From Prochlorococcus sp. scB241_528N17 (GTDB taxonomy: Bacteria; Cyanobacteriota; Cyanobacteriia; PCC-6307; Cyanobiaceae): a stretch of DNA of 64,000 nt. Each line of letters begins with the position of its first letter. Positions within the stretch are counted from its first letter, which is position 1. The notes beneath the pieces were generated by a model. The model was given only the letters and a program-made list of their open reading frames with translations, had not been told where the DNA came from and did not search any database. The position numbers and the translations under genes are program-made. Shown one piece after another: positions 40,019-50,684 of this stretch. The stretch is from the NCBI GenBank assembly GCA_000634735.1, contig JFLG01000098.1, forward strand, positions 1 to 64,000, written 5' to 3'.

Positions 40019-40864
40019 TTGAATTCTAAAGTAATTACCATGTTCAATCAACTAGAAATTCTCTCTGATGAACAAAGTGAAAAGCTTTATACAATTAGAA
40101 GTTACTTTAAGAATCTTGATAGTGCTTGTATTGCTTATTCAGGAGGAGTTGACAGTACATTAGTAGCATCATTAGCATTCGAACAGTTAGGTAGTAAAGC
40201 AATTGCAATAACAGGTATTTCTCCTGCATTAGCCAATACTCTTCGTGAAGAAGCAAGAAGCCAAGCTAAATGGATTGGAGTAAAGCATTTAGAAATTAAA
40301 ACATCAGAATTAGAACAATCAAGTTACAGCAAAAATCCTACGGATAGATGCTTTGCATGCAAAAAAGAGCTTCACAAACACACAACCTACCTCTCAAAAA
40401 AACTTAATTACAAGATCGTTTTAGATGGAGTCAATCTAGATGATCTTAAAGATTACAGACCAGGTATACAAGCCTCAAAACAAGCAGGAGTTATTTCTCC
40501 CCTCGCAAAATTTAAATTCTCAAAGCAAGACATTAGGGATATTTCAAAAGCATTAGGTTTCCCTTGGTGGGATAAACCTGCTCAACCTTGCTTATCATCA
40601 AGATTTCCTTATGGTCATGAAATAACTAGTGAAAGGCTAAAAATGGTTGAAAAAGCAGAAGAATACCTTAAAGAAGGTGGATTATCTGAGGTTAGAGTTC
40701 GATGCCAAGGCTCAACTGCAAGAATAGAAATCCCTCAACATGAATTGAAGAATTTTTTTAGCAAATATAATTTTAGTGATTTAGTTCAATATTTTTCCAA
40801 TTTAGGATTTAATTGCACAAGCTTAGATCTTGAAGGACTAATAAGCGGAAAATTAAATAGGTAA
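40019..40864 (+). CDS. larE: LarE-like sulfur transferase
   Basis: LarE builds the nickel-pincer cofactor precursor by ATP-dependent sulfur transfer to an NAD-derived substrate. The 281-residue product has the PP-loop SGGVDS at residues 41-46 and a conserved RCFAC pair (Cys111, Cys114). PCLSSRFPYG holds Cys191, which matches the active-site Cys of known LarE. The start is TTG at 40019, or possibly ATG at 40040 (MFNQLEILS). No larA, larB or larC is next to it in this window. Confidence 0.85.
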   Translation: MNSKVITMFNQLEILSDEQSEKLYTIRSYFKNLDSACIAYSGGVDSTLVASLAFEQLGSKAIAITGISPALANTLREEARSQAKWIGVKHLEIKTSELEQSSYSKNPTDRCFACKKELHKHTTYLSKKLNYKIVLDGVNLDDLKDYRPGIQASKQAGVISPLAKFKFSKQDIRDISKALGFPWWDKPAQPCLSSRFPYGHEITSERLKMVEKAEEYLKEGGLSEVRVRCQGSTARIEIPQHELKNFFSKYNFSDLVQYFSNLGFNCTSLDLEGLISGKLNR

Positions 40865-40872
40865 TATTGAAT

Positions 40873-41307
40873 TTAAACAGCCGTCCTGATCTGTTTAGGA
40901 ACTGCTTGAGGTGGATTTCTCTCAATGACACGCAAAGAATGTTCTTTTGCCATCAAAGATGCAATTAAATATTGGCTAGCGACTTCTGGCATCATATTTT
41001 GACCACATGTAAAAATATCGACTGCAGAATAATTAGATTCAGGCCAAGTATGTATTGAAATATGAGATTCAGCCAGTAGTGCAATTGCCGTAACCCCTTG
41101 AGGTTCAAATTTATTACTTATCAAATCAAGAACAGTTGCATTTGCCAATTTAGCAGCTCTATTTAAAATACAGCGTAAAAAAGATTCATCATTTAATTTT
41201 TCGCGATCGCATCTATAAAGTTCCAACAAAAGGTGTTTACTTTGATGACTTAATTTTTCCTCATCACTTAACGAACTTAAAATTTGACTTTTTTTGTAGA
41301 TTTCCAT
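40873..41307 (-). CDS. speD: S-adenosylmethionine decarboxylase
   Basis: SpeD supplies decarboxylated SAM for spermidine synthesis, using a pyruvoyl group formed by self-cleavage. The 144-residue product contains LAESHISIHTWPESN, with Ser81 as the expected processing serine, and the CGQNMMPE region with the catalytic Cys. It matches the prokaryotic class 1B length. It lies 52 bp after recF on the same strand. Confidence 0.93.
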   Translation of the reverse strand: MEIYKKSQILSSLSDEEKLSHQSKHLLLELYRCDREKLNDESFLRCILNRAAKLANATVLDLISNKFEPQGVTAIALLAESHISIHTWPESNYSAVDIFTCGQNMMPEVASQYLIASLMAKEHSLRVIERNPPQAVPKQIRTAV

Positions 41308-41359
41308 TTAAGAAGTTTACATGAAATTAAGATTAGCTAAAAATCATCTCTTATTGAAA

Positions 41360-42451
41360 TTATAAGTGAATCATTTGTGAAGAACCTAAGAAAGACTGAT
41401 TAAATTTATTTAAATGTGTCGCGCTTATAAAACATTGACTATCTTTGCCAACAGAATTTAATAACAAATTTTGTCTGGTTAAATCTAATTCTGCCAAGAC
41501 ATCATCCAATATAAGTATTGGAGGGACATTTAATGTTTTAGTTAATAAATCGAGTTCAGCCATCTTTAAAGCCAAGATAAAAGTCCTTTGCTGTCCTGAC
41601 GAACCATATTTTCTTACTGAAACATTATTGATTAGAAACTCAACATCATCACGATGAGGTCCAAAATTGCATTTACCAGTCAATGCTTCTATTGAACGCT
41701 GATTTAAAAGTTGTTCTACTATTTTTTTACTAATAACTTCTTCTTCTTCTTCTTCTGGACTTATATTTTGTATCCCAGAAAGATAATTTATATCTATTTG
41801 CTCCTTAGATTTACTTAAATGATTGTGCCAATATTCAACATATGGTTTTATTTTTAATAAAGCCCTTCGTCTACGCCTAAAAATTCTTGTACTTATTATT
41901 GACATTTGAATATCAAAGCTTTCAATAATATCGGAAGATTGGGGTTTTACAAAACTTTCCGAACGCCAAAAATGACTTCTTTGCTTTAAAAGCCTGTTAA
42001 ACCTACTTATCAGGTCTAAATATACTGGTTCAAGCTGAGATACAACTTTATCAATCCATATTCTGCGATAACTTGGTTCACTTCTAACAATATCTATATC
42101 ATTAGAACAGAAACATACACTCCGAATATAATTCTTTATTTCGCTCTGTTTTTTCAAGATTGATTCATTGACGTAAATTCTTTTAGGGCCTTTTCGGAAT
42201 AAATTCAACTTTAAATCGTCCTTAAAATCTATCTGTCCTATAACTACTGCCATATCACTGTCATTCTCTATTAAATCTTTGTCGCTTAATGCTCTATTAG
42301 ATTTTAACTGACTTAAAAATTCAACCGATTCAAGTAAATTTGACTTCCCAATACCATTACAGCCAAGAACAATTGCTCTTTGCTCTTTTAGATCAATTTC
42401 AAAACTTTTATGATTCCGAAAATTTTGAATTTTTAAGTTATTTAAAAAAAT
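41360..42451 (-). CDS. recF: DNA replication and repair protein RecF, start unresolved
   Basis: RecF is an SMC-like ATPase that helps load RecA at gaps. The part from ATG 42253 lacks the Walker A. Reading upstream in the same frame restores a normal N-terminus, with FLNNLKIQNFRNH followed by the Walker A GCNGIGKSN, giving about 363 residues as usual. That frame has no ATG, GTG or TTG; I mark the ATT at 42451. ATGs at 42468 and 42464 lie just upstream but out of frame by one base, across an A8T7 run. The C-terminal signature LILDDVLAELDLTRQ is intact. A (GAA)6 tract encodes an acidic run. Confidence 0.85.
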   Translation of the reverse strand: MFLNNLKIQNFRNHKSFEIDLKEQRAIVLGCNGIGKSNLLESVEFLSQLKSNRALSDKDLIENDSDMAVVIGQIDFKDDLKLNLFRKGPKRIYVNESILKKQSEIKNYIRSVCFCSNDIDIVRSEPSYRRIWIDKVVSQLEPVYLDLISRFNRLLKQRSHFWRSESFVKPQSSDIIESFDIQMSIISTRIFRRRRRALLKIKPYVEYWHNHLSKSKEQIDINYLSGIQNISPEEEEEEVISKKIVEQLLNQRSIEALTGKCNFGPHRDDVEFLINNVSVRKYGSSGQQRTFILALKMAELDLLTKTLNVPPILILDDVLAELDLTRQNLLLNSVGKDSQCFISATHLNKFNQSFLGSSQMIHL

Positions 42452-42528
42452 TTTTTTTGTGCATTCATTAATTAAATTAGCTAAGTTTAAAATATTTAGA
42501 TTTTCTTTAAAGAAATTGAAAAATTAGA

Positions 42529-42602
42529 GGGCATGTAGCTCAGTTGGATAGAGCATCAGATTCCGGTTCTGAGAGTCGGGGGTTCGAATCCCTCCATGCT
42601 CG
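42529..42602 (+). tRNA. tRNA-Arg (anticodon CCG)
   Basis: The acceptor GGGCATG pairs with CATGCTC, with one G-T pair, followed by discriminator G at 42602. The anticodon stem TCAGA / TCTGA encloses TTCCGGT, giving CCG. The T arm GGGGG-TTCGAAT-CCCTC is present. The tRNA lies upstream of recF on the opposite strand. No CCA is encoded. Confidence 0.95.
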
Positions 42603-42613
42603 TAACATTATTT

Positions 42614-43060
42614 TTAAAGTTTATATCCCATTACTCTTATTCCATTTGGATCTAGTATAAATCCATTTTCCTCTAAACTTATAAACGAGGATACTGGAGC
42701 CTGAACAGAAATACTGCATCCAGGCATTTCTCTATTTATTTTCTCAAGAGTTACTTGAATCAATATTGAATAATAAAGTTGCTGATTATTCCCAGGCAAT
42801 GCACTTAAATTCCACAAGTTAGCATTCAATCCCCTGTCGGACGTAACCCTTACAAAGCCATATAATTTATTTTTTAATTCACTCTGTATGGTAAAAAAGA
42901 AATTACTTTTCTGAATTGCCTCAGAAAGAGGTTTTATTGGAAATGTCTCAGAACCACAATTTGCTAAAAGTTTGTTAACTTCTTTAGCTAATGGGATTTG
43001 AGAAGAGTTGATAAAATAACCTTCTGGAAGAACAAGTTTTTTTTTAGAAAAATATTGCAA
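42614..43060 (-). CDS. GNAT-like acetyltransferase
   Basis: This 148-residue protein has the length and strand pattern of a GNAT acyltransferase. The central strand is KLYGFVRVTSDRG, followed by the WNLSALPG stretch, and the C-terminal part ends SLEENGFILDPNGIRVMGYKL, typical of the last GNAT strands. The substrate is unknown. It lies 3 bp after ppc on the same strand, so it is probably cotranscribed. The family call is moderate because the acetyl-CoA loop is weak. Confidence 0.6.
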   Translation of the reverse strand: MQYFSKKKLVLPEGYFINSSQIPLAKEVNKLLANCGSETFPIKPLSEAIQKSNFFFTIQSELKNKLYGFVRVTSDRGLNANLWNLSALPGNNQQLYYSILIQVTLEKINREMPGCSISVQAPVSSFISLEENGFILDPNGIRVMGYKL

Positions 43061-43063
43061 TTA

Positions 43064-46033
43064 TCAACCTGTATTTCTCATGCCAGCTGCTATCCCATTA
43101 ATAGTTAAAAGTGCCCCCCTCAATAGTTCACTTCTGCTGTAAGCTCTTCTAAATTCATCTTTATCTATAAAAAATTCACTTATTGGAGGCTGTCTTGTCT
43201 GATCTCTTAATCTTCTTAAAAGTGAAACCTGCAAAAACCCTAAGGGAATAATTGTTTTATTTCTCAAGCTTACTGATGATTTCAAGTCTCTATCTGATTC
43301 TAGAAGCTTATTTTTACCAGTAATTTCAAGTATTAAAGATTTTGTAAGATTATATTCTTTAGAAATTACCTCAAAAATATCATCAAAAGAATCTTTATTT
43401 TCTTCACTGCCAAGAGTATCAACATAATATCTAGCAACTTCTAGATCCACCTTCGATAATGTCATTTCAACCTTAGATATAAGCATCCTAAAAAATGGCC
43501 ATCTTTGATGTAGAACTCTTAATAATTCAATTTGTTGTGGATCTGAATTTAATTCAGATGACAATGCAGTGCCTACTCCAAACCAACTTGGCAAAAGAAA
43601 TCTACTTTGTGTCCAACCAAATACCCATGGAATAGCTCTTAAACTTGACAAATCTTTTGCACCTTTTTTTCTTCTAGCAGGCCTACTAGATATCTGCAAT
43701 TTACTTATTTCTTCAATTGGAGTGACCTCTTGAAAGAAGTTTAACAAATCAGGATTCTCATGTACTAATTTTCTGTAATGAGACCTTGATGTTTCTGCCA
43801 ACCTAGACATTAATTGATTCCATTCTGGAGTAGCATCAAGTCTATTATTTACCAAACTATTTTGAATTACCGCTGTAGTTACAGTCTCAAGATTGTACAA
43901 AGCCAGTTCGGGAAGACTATATTTAGAAGCTAAAACTTCACCTTGTTCTGTTATTTTTATTCGCCCTTTTAAAGTACCACTTGGTTGAGCCAATATTGCC
44001 TGATAGGCTGGTCCTCCTCCTCTCCCTACAGAACCACCTCTTCCATGAAAAAGTCTTAGTAATATGTTATTTCTACTTGAGAGATTTTGAAGAGCTATTT
44101 GGGCTCTATGAATTTCCCAATTACTAGAAACGAACCCTGAATCTTTATTGCTATCAGAATATCCAAGCATTAATTCTTGCAGAGGTTTAAAAGATTCTCC
44201 TACTTTTGGCAATAATGATCTATAGAAATCTAATTTAAACAACTTTTCCATTACTTCTGGTGCTCTTTTAAGGTCTTCCACAGTTTCAAACAGAGGAACA
44301 ACTAATAATTTTGACTTTTGTGAATTTTGATCAAGAAGTCCCATTTCTTTTGCCAGTAAGAGAACTTCAAGCAAATCAGATGCACTATGACTCATTGAAA
44401 TTACATAAGAATGACAAATGCGACTTCCAAATTCTTGCTGTAGTCTCTTAACCATTTTAAAAACTGAAAAGGTTTCTTCTGTAGTTTTTGTCCAGTTAAC
44501 GTCAGATGGAATTAAAGGCCTTTTTGTATTTAATTCGTCTATAAGCCATTTAATTTTTTCTTCCTCAGACATTTGGTCATATTGAACAGATAAATCAAGA
44601 TAATTTGTAAGCTCTTGTATAGCATCACTATGCCTTGTACTCTCTTGACGAATATCTAAACTTGCTAAAGAAAATCCAAAAATATGAACCTGAGTAAGTA
44701 AGGTATTTACAGACTCACAAGTTAAATCTGTGCTAATTAAGCTATTCTTAATTAGCTCTAAATCATAAGTAAATTCGTTTACTGACTTGTAATATAAGTT
44801 TTCCACTTTATCTAAATTTTTGTTGTCAGTTTCTCCCTCCAAGTCAAATTTCCACCCACTATCAGCTAATAAATTATTTCTTTCTTGTGTTAACCTTAAT
44901 TTCTCTAAAATATAACTTAATTTTAATCTGTAGGGTTCTGATCTATACCTTGTGGCTCTAGCTTCATATATTTCAGGGAACTTGACCCTGTCAGTTTCGA
45001 GTGACTCTAATAAGGAGGAACTGACTTGACTCCATTGCATCGACACACTTAATTGATCTCTAAGATTAGACGTCGTAATAATATATCTTTCCAACATCAA
45101 CTGCCTTTGGTAGCAAGCAGTTCTCCATGTTATATCAGGAGTGACCGATGGATTTCCATCCCTATCAGAGCCTACCCAGGAACCGAAGTTACAAAAAGAT
45201 TCTGAGGGCAACTGAACATCTGGATAATTTTCAGTAAGTGCTTCAGCGATCCTGCCCCTCAATTGAGGCATGGCATTAAATAAAACTTGCTGAAAATAAT
45301 GCAAGGCATAATCAACTTCATCTAAAACTGAAGGTTTAAATTGATGCAATTCATCTGTTCTCCACCAAAGTCTTACTTCCTCTTTTAATTGGGTTTTTAG
45401 AGAAATTTTTTCTTCTTTTGTTAGAAATTGCTCAATCTGTATTTTTTTTAACAAATTTGCTACTCTTGTTTGCTTATGTCTAATCGTATGTCTTACTATC
45501 TCCGTCGGATGTGCAGTAAAAACTAAACGAATATCCATTTCCTGTAATAACTCCTCTAATTTTCCTGGGGGTACATTTAATTTTCTCAGCCTATAAAATA
45601 ATTCTCGAAAAGTTACTGGAGCATTTTGCCTAGCCAATGCGGGGGCAAAAGGATCAAGATTGTCGGGCGATTTTTGAACATCCTTATTGGTAAAGCTTTG
45701 AATATATCTATCTTCCTCAACTCTTTGTTCTAAAATATTCACGAGTTGAAAATATAATGAAAACGCCCTTGCTGCAGCTATTGATTCTGCTAAATCCATA
45801 GAATTTACAATATCAACTATTTCATTTTTAAAAGTTTTTGAACTATTACCATCAATTTGTTTTGAATAACTTAATTCTTTAAGCTGTATCAATCTCTCCG
45901 CTTGATCATCTGGGCATTCTTCTCTGAGGACAGATTCCCAGAGATCTTCAATTAAAAGACGATTTTTATCAAGTGGATCATTGTTACTTATCAGATCCAC
46001 GTTATTATTTTTTATCTGTCGAAAAGATTCCAT
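43064..46033 (-). CDS. ppc: Phosphoenolpyruvate carboxylase
   Basis: PEP carboxylase makes oxaloacetate from PEP and bicarbonate, an anaplerotic step in cyanobacteria. The 989-residue product has [17 protein letters not shown] with the catalytic His, [29 protein letters not shown], and the [17 protein letters not shown] loop. It ends in the hallmark GMRNTG. It is complete and of normal cyanobacterial length. Confidence 0.98.
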   Translation of the reverse strand: MESFRQIKNNNVDLISNNDPLDKNRLLIEDLWESVLREECPDDQAERLIQLKELSYSKQIDGNSSKTFKNEIVDIVNSMDLAESIAAARAFSLYFQLVNILEQRVEEDRYIQSFTNKDVQKSPDNLDPFAPALARQNAPVTFRELFYRLRKLNVPPGKLEELLQEMDIRLVFTAHPTEIVRHTIRHKQTRVANLLKKIQIEQFLTKEEKISLKTQLKEEVRLWWRTDELHQFKPSVLDEVDYALHYFQQVLFNAMPQLRGRIAEALTENYPDVQLPSESFCNFGSWVGSDRDGNPSVTPDITWRTACYQRQLMLERYIITTSNLRDQLSVSMQWSQVSSSLLESLETDRVKFPEIYEARATRYRSEPYRLKLSYILEKLRLTQERNNLLADSGWKFDLEGETDNKNLDKVENLYYKSVNEFTYDLELIKNSLISTDLTCESVNTLLTQVHIFGFSLASLDIRQESTRHSDAIQELTNYLDLSVQYDQMSEEEKIKWLIDELNTKRPLIPSDVNWTKTTEETFSVFKMVKRLQQEFGSRICHSYVISMSHSASDLLEVLLLAKEMGLLDQNSQKSKLLVVPLFETVEDLKRAPEVMEKLFKLDFYRSLLPKVGESFKPLQELMLGYSDSNKDSGFVSSNWEIHRAQIALQNLSSRNNILLRLFHGRGGSVGRGGGPAYQAILAQPSGTLKGRIKITEQGEVLASKYSLPELALYNLETVTTAVIQNSLVNNRLDATPEWNQLMSRLAETSRSHYRKLVHENPDLLNFFQEVTPIEEISKLQISSRPARRKKGAKDLSSLRAIPWVFGWTQSRFLLPSWFGVGTALSSELNSDPQQIELLRVLHQRWPFFRMLISKVEMTLSKVDLEVARYYVDTLGSEENKDSFDDIFEVISKEYNLTKSLILEITGKNKLLESDRDLKSSVSLRNKTIIPLGFLQVSLLRRLRDQTRQPPISEFFIDKDEFRRAYSRSELLRGALLTINGIAAGMRNTG

Positions 46034-46095
46034 ATAATCATTATGTCACAATTGAAAATATTGAGATCAAATATTTATTTAAATAATTAAACAAT

Positions 46096-47205
46096 CTAGG
46101 CCTCACTCCTAATCATATCTTCAATAGAAATTTTCATTATCTGCTCAATAGAAAAACCTTTTTCATATTGATTTATCCATTTCATAGATTGATTACCTTC
46201 TTCAAGCACTTTATAGATAGGATCTAAAAGATGTTTCATACCAAAATTTTCTGCTGTGGATGATAAATCTGATAATAAGTTTTGAATCCAATCTCTACAA
46301 ATAACTCTTTTGCCATCTTGCCAGTGAATTAACTCTGCATTCAGACTATCTTTTGCAGCATTAATTTCATTTTGACCACATATTTCTGACAACTCATCCA
46401 TAGAAAAAGTACTAGCATTCATAGGATCTAAGGTATTTATATTTTCAAAAAGATTTAAAATCCTTAGTTCTATCATGGCCGTTATCCCTATAAGAAGATT
46501 AATATCATAAACAAAATCACAAATTCTTAATTCCAAACGATCAAGAATCAAAGGTCTTTGGGGACCATTTGGTCGGATTGACGACCAAAAATGCCTAATA
46601 TTTTGCATGTTTTTATTAGATATATTTTCCTCTATCCAGTCGATATAAGAATTATGATTTACAAAAAAAGGAACCCTACTTGGTGTTTTAGGGAACTGGA
46701 TCCATCTCTGAGAGTGATTATTAGTAATTCTATTATTTAAAAAAGGTGAACTTGCACTTAATGATAAATAGAGAGCAGCCTCAGATCTTATAAGTCTTAT
46801 AGCTGTAAAAAGTTTATCTAAATCATCAATTCCTATGTTTATATGAACACTTGAAGTTGCAATAGATATTCCATAATTGTCTTGAATAAATTGATGATAA
46901 CCGTTGTCAATATCAGATCTTTGAAATTGATTATCGTGTTTAAAGCAAAGAGTGGATGAAGGAATAATTGTTAAATTTTTAGTATTTAGCCACTTTCTTA
47001 ACTTTTTTCTTGGAGTTATTAATTTCTCATATATTGAACCATAGTCTTTTTCAGGTGTTGTTATGTATTCAACGTTTCTGTTATCAGGCTCTTTCACAAA
47101 ATCAGGAAATTTTTTCTCAATTTCATCCGAAACACCTATATGAGAATTGAGAGAACCTGTGAAAAGTTCCACCTCAAAACCTTTATAAAGATAATTTTGA
47201 CTCAT
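46096..47205 (-). CDS. gshA: Glutamate-cysteine ligase, cyanobacterial type
   Basis: GshA makes gamma-glutamylcysteine, the first step to glutathione. The 369-residue product matches the cyanobacterial group: LYKGFEVELFTGSLNSHIGV start, the IATSSVHINIGIDDLDKLF substrate segment, and a conserved LDRLELRICDFVYDINLL region. It lies directly after trpE, its ATG next to the trpE stop, so the two are probably one transcript. Confidence 0.92.
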   Translation of the reverse strand: MSQNYLYKGFEVELFTGSLNSHIGVSDEIEKKFPDFVKEPDNRNVEYITTPEKDYGSIYEKLITPRKKLRKWLNTKNLTIIPSSTLCFKHDNQFQRSDIDNGYHQFIQDNYGISIATSSVHINIGIDDLDKLFTAIRLIRSEAALYLSLSASSPFLNNRITNNHSQRWIQFPKTPSRVPFFVNHNSYIDWIEENISNKNMQNIRHFWSSIRPNGPQRPLILDRLELRICDFVYDINLLIGITAMIELRILNLFENINTLDPMNASTFSMDELSEICGQNEINAAKDSLNAELIHWQDGKRVICRDWIQNLLSDLSSTAENFGMKHLLDPIYKVLEEGNQSMKWINQYEKGFSIEQIMKISIEDMIRSEA

Positions 47206-48723
47206 TTATTTATCCAAACAGGCTATTGCTTTAAGTATCCCCTTTGCTTTATTTATCGTCTCTTGATATTCATTTTCAGGAAAAGAATCAGCAACTATTC
47301 CAGCTCCTGCTTGGACTGATACATCATATTTGCCATCTCTTGAGGGTTTAACTATCATGGTCCTTATTGTAATTGCTGTATTTAATGCCCCATTAATATC
47401 AATAGATCCGTATACACCAGCATAAGGTCCTCTTGCATCTTTTTCAAAGTGCTTAATCAATTGCATGGCTCTTATTTTTGGGGCGCCAGTAACTGTCCCA
47501 GCGGGAAAGGATGCTTTGAGCAAATCCCATACATCAGCATTGTTTTTTAAGATTCCCTCAACTTGACTGACTATATGCATAACATGTGAATATTTCTCAA
47601 TAACCATTAAATCCTTAACCTTGACAGTACCAATTTCACAAACTCTTCCAAGATCATTTCTCCCAAGATCAATTAGCATGACATGCTCAGCTATCTCTTT
47701 TGGATCATTTAATAATTCTTTTTCTAATTCCAAGTCTTGTTGATTATCAATACCTCGAGGTCTTGTGCCAGCTATTGGTCTTAAACTTGCAACAATCTGA
47801 CTATTTTTATTTTTTTCAGCTTTAACCATTACTTCAGGACTTGAACCTATCAGATACCATGAGCCGAAATCAAAAAATGACATGTATGGAGATGGATTAA
47901 CCATCCTCAAACTTCTATATAAATTAAAGGGATCATTATTGACTTGAGTTTGGAATCTCTGACTTATAACTAATTGGAAGATATCACCCTTTCTTATGTA
48001 TTCTTTTGCAGAGAGAACTGCATCCTCAAAATCTTTTTTCTCCCAATTACTTTCTAGATCTAAATTCAAATTCTCATTTTCACTCCAATCTAAAAACTCA
48101 TTTTCTTTTAGAGGAACTCTCATTAAATTTCTAGTTTTCTGAATTTTAGAAATTGAGTTTAGATATAACTCTTCAATTGAGCACTCTTTTGAAGTTGTAT
48201 CTGCATAAACCACTGCAGTAATACATCTTTTTATTTGATCAAAAACAACTAACTGATCAAAAAACATCCAAGAACCATAAGGGATATTGTTTTCTGATAT
48301 TTCATTTATTGGAACGCTTGGTTCTATTCGATTTATTAACTCATAACCCCAAGAGCCATATAACTGTCCAATTGATGGTAAACCATCAACCACAGTTGAC
48401 TTGTATTCCTTTGTCCAATTTTTTAAAATATCAAAAGGATCACCTTTATGTGTTTCAGTTTTGCCATTATTCCAAGTTTTAACTATTTCCTCTCCATAAC
48501 AAACAGCTTCCCAAAGAGGTTTAGTAGCAACAATACTCCACCTACCCAAATTCTCCCCACCTTCAACAGATTCAAGAAAAACACCCTGGGAATCTTTTGA
48601 AGATAATTTTAACCAAGTCGATAATGGAGTATCTAAATCTGCTGGCCAAGTTTCAACGATAGGTATAAAATTTTTACCTTCTTTGTAAGCCTTTAAAAAA
48701 CTATCTTTGAGTGAGCTGATCAT
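47206..48723 (-). CDS. trpE: Anthranilate synthase component I
   Basis: TrpE makes anthranilate from chorismate using ammonia from TrpG. The 505-residue product has the LESVEGGENLGRWSIVATKP tryptophan-site region and the catalytic core GDIFQLVISQRFQTQV, LRPIAGTRPRG, and the GRNDLGRVCEIGTVKV and PAGTVTGAPKIRAMQLI motifs. These are usual for full-length TrpE. gshA follows without a gap; psaD is upstream by 59 bp. Confidence 0.95.
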   Translation of the reverse strand: MISSLKDSFLKAYKEGKNFIPIVETWPADLDTPLSTWLKLSSKDSQGVFLESVEGGENLGRWSIVATKPLWEAVCYGEEIVKTWNNGKTETHKGDPFDILKNWTKEYKSTVVDGLPSIGQLYGSWGYELINRIEPSVPINEISENNIPYGSWMFFDQLVVFDQIKRCITAVVYADTTSKECSIEELYLNSISKIQKTRNLMRVPLKENEFLDWSENENLNLDLESNWEKKDFEDAVLSAKEYIRKGDIFQLVISQRFQTQVNNDPFNLYRSLRMVNPSPYMSFFDFGSWYLIGSSPEVMVKAEKNKNSQIVASLRPIAGTRPRGIDNQQDLELEKELLNDPKEIAEHVMLIDLGRNDLGRVCEIGTVKVKDLMVIEKYSHVMHIVSQVEGILKNNADVWDLLKASFPAGTVTGAPKIRAMQLIKHFEKDARGPYAGVYGSIDINGALNTAITIRTMIVKPSRDGKYDVSVQAGAGIVADSFPENEYQETINKAKGILKAIACLDK

Positions 48724-48782
48724 ATTAATAATGTCAGCCTAAATTATAATTATTTTCTTCTTTTATATCAACTTTAAGAAAG

Positions 48783-49205
48783 TTAATCAAAAGTATTCTT
48801 AGTTGTAAATTTTAAACCAGCTGGATTAGGATTCTCACCTATTCTTCTGGGATTATGTCCTACTTTCTCTCTGCCTTCATTTACTTTTTCAGGAAAAACA
48901 CCATCCTTTGGGTGTAAAAATTCAATATCGCCACCTGGGAAAATTCGGTAGATTTTAAAATCTTCAATTCTTGGTTTGAAGGCTCTTAATTGTGTTCCTA
49001 ATGCGAGGCATTGTTCTTTTCTTGCAAAGTACATTAAATTATCACCTTCATGCATAATAGCCGCTCCACCGGTGGGCAATTCAAATGCTTGTTCCTTTGA
49101 ACTTTTCCATACAATTGCATATTTTTCTTCGGTTTCTGCTGAGTTTAATAAACCCCCAGTACTTCCTATATGCTTTGGAAATTGACCAACTAAAGTTTCA
49201 GTCAT
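48783..49205 (-). CDS. psaD: Photosystem I subunit II (PsaD)
   Basis: PsaD is a stromal-side PSI subunit that docks ferredoxin. The 140-residue product has [19 protein letters not shown], the [20 protein letters not shown] core, and the C-terminal clamp region with [20 protein letters not shown], all diagnostic. It is extrinsic, with no membrane helix. It is separated from the other PSI genes by about 32 kb. Confidence 0.98.
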   Translation of the reverse strand: MTETLVGQFPKHIGSTGGLLNSAETEEKYAIVWKSSKEQAFELPTGGAAIMHEGDNLMYFARKEQCLALGTQLRAFKPRIEDFKIYRIFPGGDIEFLHPKDGVFPEKVNEGREKVGHNPRRIGENPNPAGLKFTTKNTFD

Positions 49206-49316
49206 CCTAAATTTTGAGTTATTTCTTATAAGAAATTAGCATTCATATTTTGCAAAATTCGAAATTAATAGGAAATTTTCTACATTATTTAATATATGTA
49301 TAACTTCTTTCTAATT

Positions 49317-50684
49317 TCATTTTGCATCAGAAATCGGAAAAAATACTGTCAAACCCGTATCACGTCTTTGTGTGACATGCCCTCCTAAACTAGCTAACAA
49401 CTTTTGAGTGGCATTTTGACTTAGTTGTAAACTTCCAGTTTGAGGGTTCCAATTTAAAACAGGACCAATATCAGAACCATTATCTTTTTTTAGAATTTCT
49501 TTTTGATTGTTATCTAATTTTTGTACTTTGAGTTGAAGTTTGAGTTTTTGACCAGCTGGTCTTAATTCTAAAATCAATGTACTCCCTTCTTTTAATCCTC
49601 TAGTATTTTTATCAATTAATCCTCTTAACATTAATTCTAATTTTTCAGAATCACTCAAAATTTGTGGAAGTTGTTTGGGGATATCTGTCTTCAAAGAAAT
49701 ACCACGACGATTTAATTGTTTATTCCACAAAGGAACTAGCTTTTTGAAAATTTCGGCTAAATTAATTTTCGCCAAGTAATTCAATGATGGCGCTTCATTA
49801 CTAACTAATTCTGCTGCATTAAAAATTAAACCAAACCTATCAATTTGTTCATTACATTCATTATCTATTTGAATTAAACGATTTCTCATTGATTCATCCA
49901 TTTTATATTTTTTTAAAGTAGAACTTATTAGGGTTCTTATTGTTGCCAAAGGAGTTCTTACTTCATGAGAAATTGCACGTAATAATTTTGCTTCAGTTAT
50001 TTGCACATTTTCTACATCATTTTTCACAGAATTATGTATATTATGGTTTGGCGTATTATTTGCTAATTTTGCCGATAATATTGGCCAAAATACCTTTTCA
50101 AATTGATTGTCAATATTAAGATTGCCTAAATTATTGATTGCATTACGAAATTTTACTCCTTCCTCATGATTTTCTTGATTTAATTTTGCATGCATTAATT
50201 CAATTGAAAGTTTTAGGCTTTCTTCATCACACTTCATTAATAGAATTTTCTTATCTTTTTCTCCTACAATTGATAATACGCATTGAAAATTTGGTGTAAT
50301 TATCATCAAAAAAGGTTCATAGCCATCTTCCTGACAAAGATTTAAGACTTTATAATTACTAACTAAATCGAAATCTTTTTTTATCTTTTCTGAACTATTG
50401 ACTGGTAAAAAACCTGCATTCTGATTTTGAAAGTATGGAAACCCCTCAGGAGACCAAAGCCATCCACGAAGTTGATTTAAAAATTTTTTATCATTAAAAG
50501 CTGGCAAAGGCGAGGCAACCCAGATCCCCCCCTGTTTAAAATTCTGAGATAGAAAATCTTTTTGAATAACTTCTAAAGAAGCCCACCACATTCTTCTGGA
50601 TGTATCATCATCCACATATATGGTTTGAACTCCTTTAATCAAAAGCTCTTGAATTTTTTTTATAGTTATTTTTGATTTCATCAA
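49317..50684 (-). CDS. Divergent sensor histidine kinase
   Basis: This 455-residue protein has a DHp domain with phospho-acceptor His240 in AISHEVRTPLATIRTLI. The N-terminal 200 residues are a soluble input region without membrane helices or a PAS signature I recognise. The ATPase domain is divergent: the N box reads RGLIDKNTRG instead of a clear N-x-x-x-N pattern, and the Gly boxes are weak. It may be a low-activity kinase. No response regulator is adjacent. It overlaps rodA by 4 bp. Confidence 0.75.
   Translation of the reverse strand: MMKSKITIKKIQELLIKGVQTIYVDDDTSRRMWWASLEVIQKDFLSQNFKQGGIWVASPLPAFNDKKFLNQLRGWLWSPEGFPYFQNQNAGFLPVNSSEKIKKDFDLVSNYKVLNLCQEDGYEPFLMIITPNFQCVLSIVGEKDKKILLMKCDEESLKLSIELMHAKLNQENHEEGVKFRNAINNLGNLNIDNQFEKVFWPILSAKLANNTPNHNIHNSVKNDVENVQITEAKLLRAISHEVRTPLATIRTLISSTLKKYKMDESMRNRLIQIDNECNEQIDRFGLIFNAAELVSNEAPSLNYLAKINLAEIFKKLVPLWNKQLNRRGISLKTDIPKQLPQILSDSEKLELMLRGLIDKNTRGLKEGSTLILELRPAGQKLKLQLKVQKLDNNQKEILKKDNGSDIGPVLNWNPQTGSLQLSQNATQKLLASLGGHVTQRRDTGLTVFFPISDAK

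Noticed and set aside
41738..41755. TTC trinucleotide tract as a phase-variable repeat
   Set aside because: It encodes an acidic run inside recF in frame; changes of whole units would not switch the gene off.
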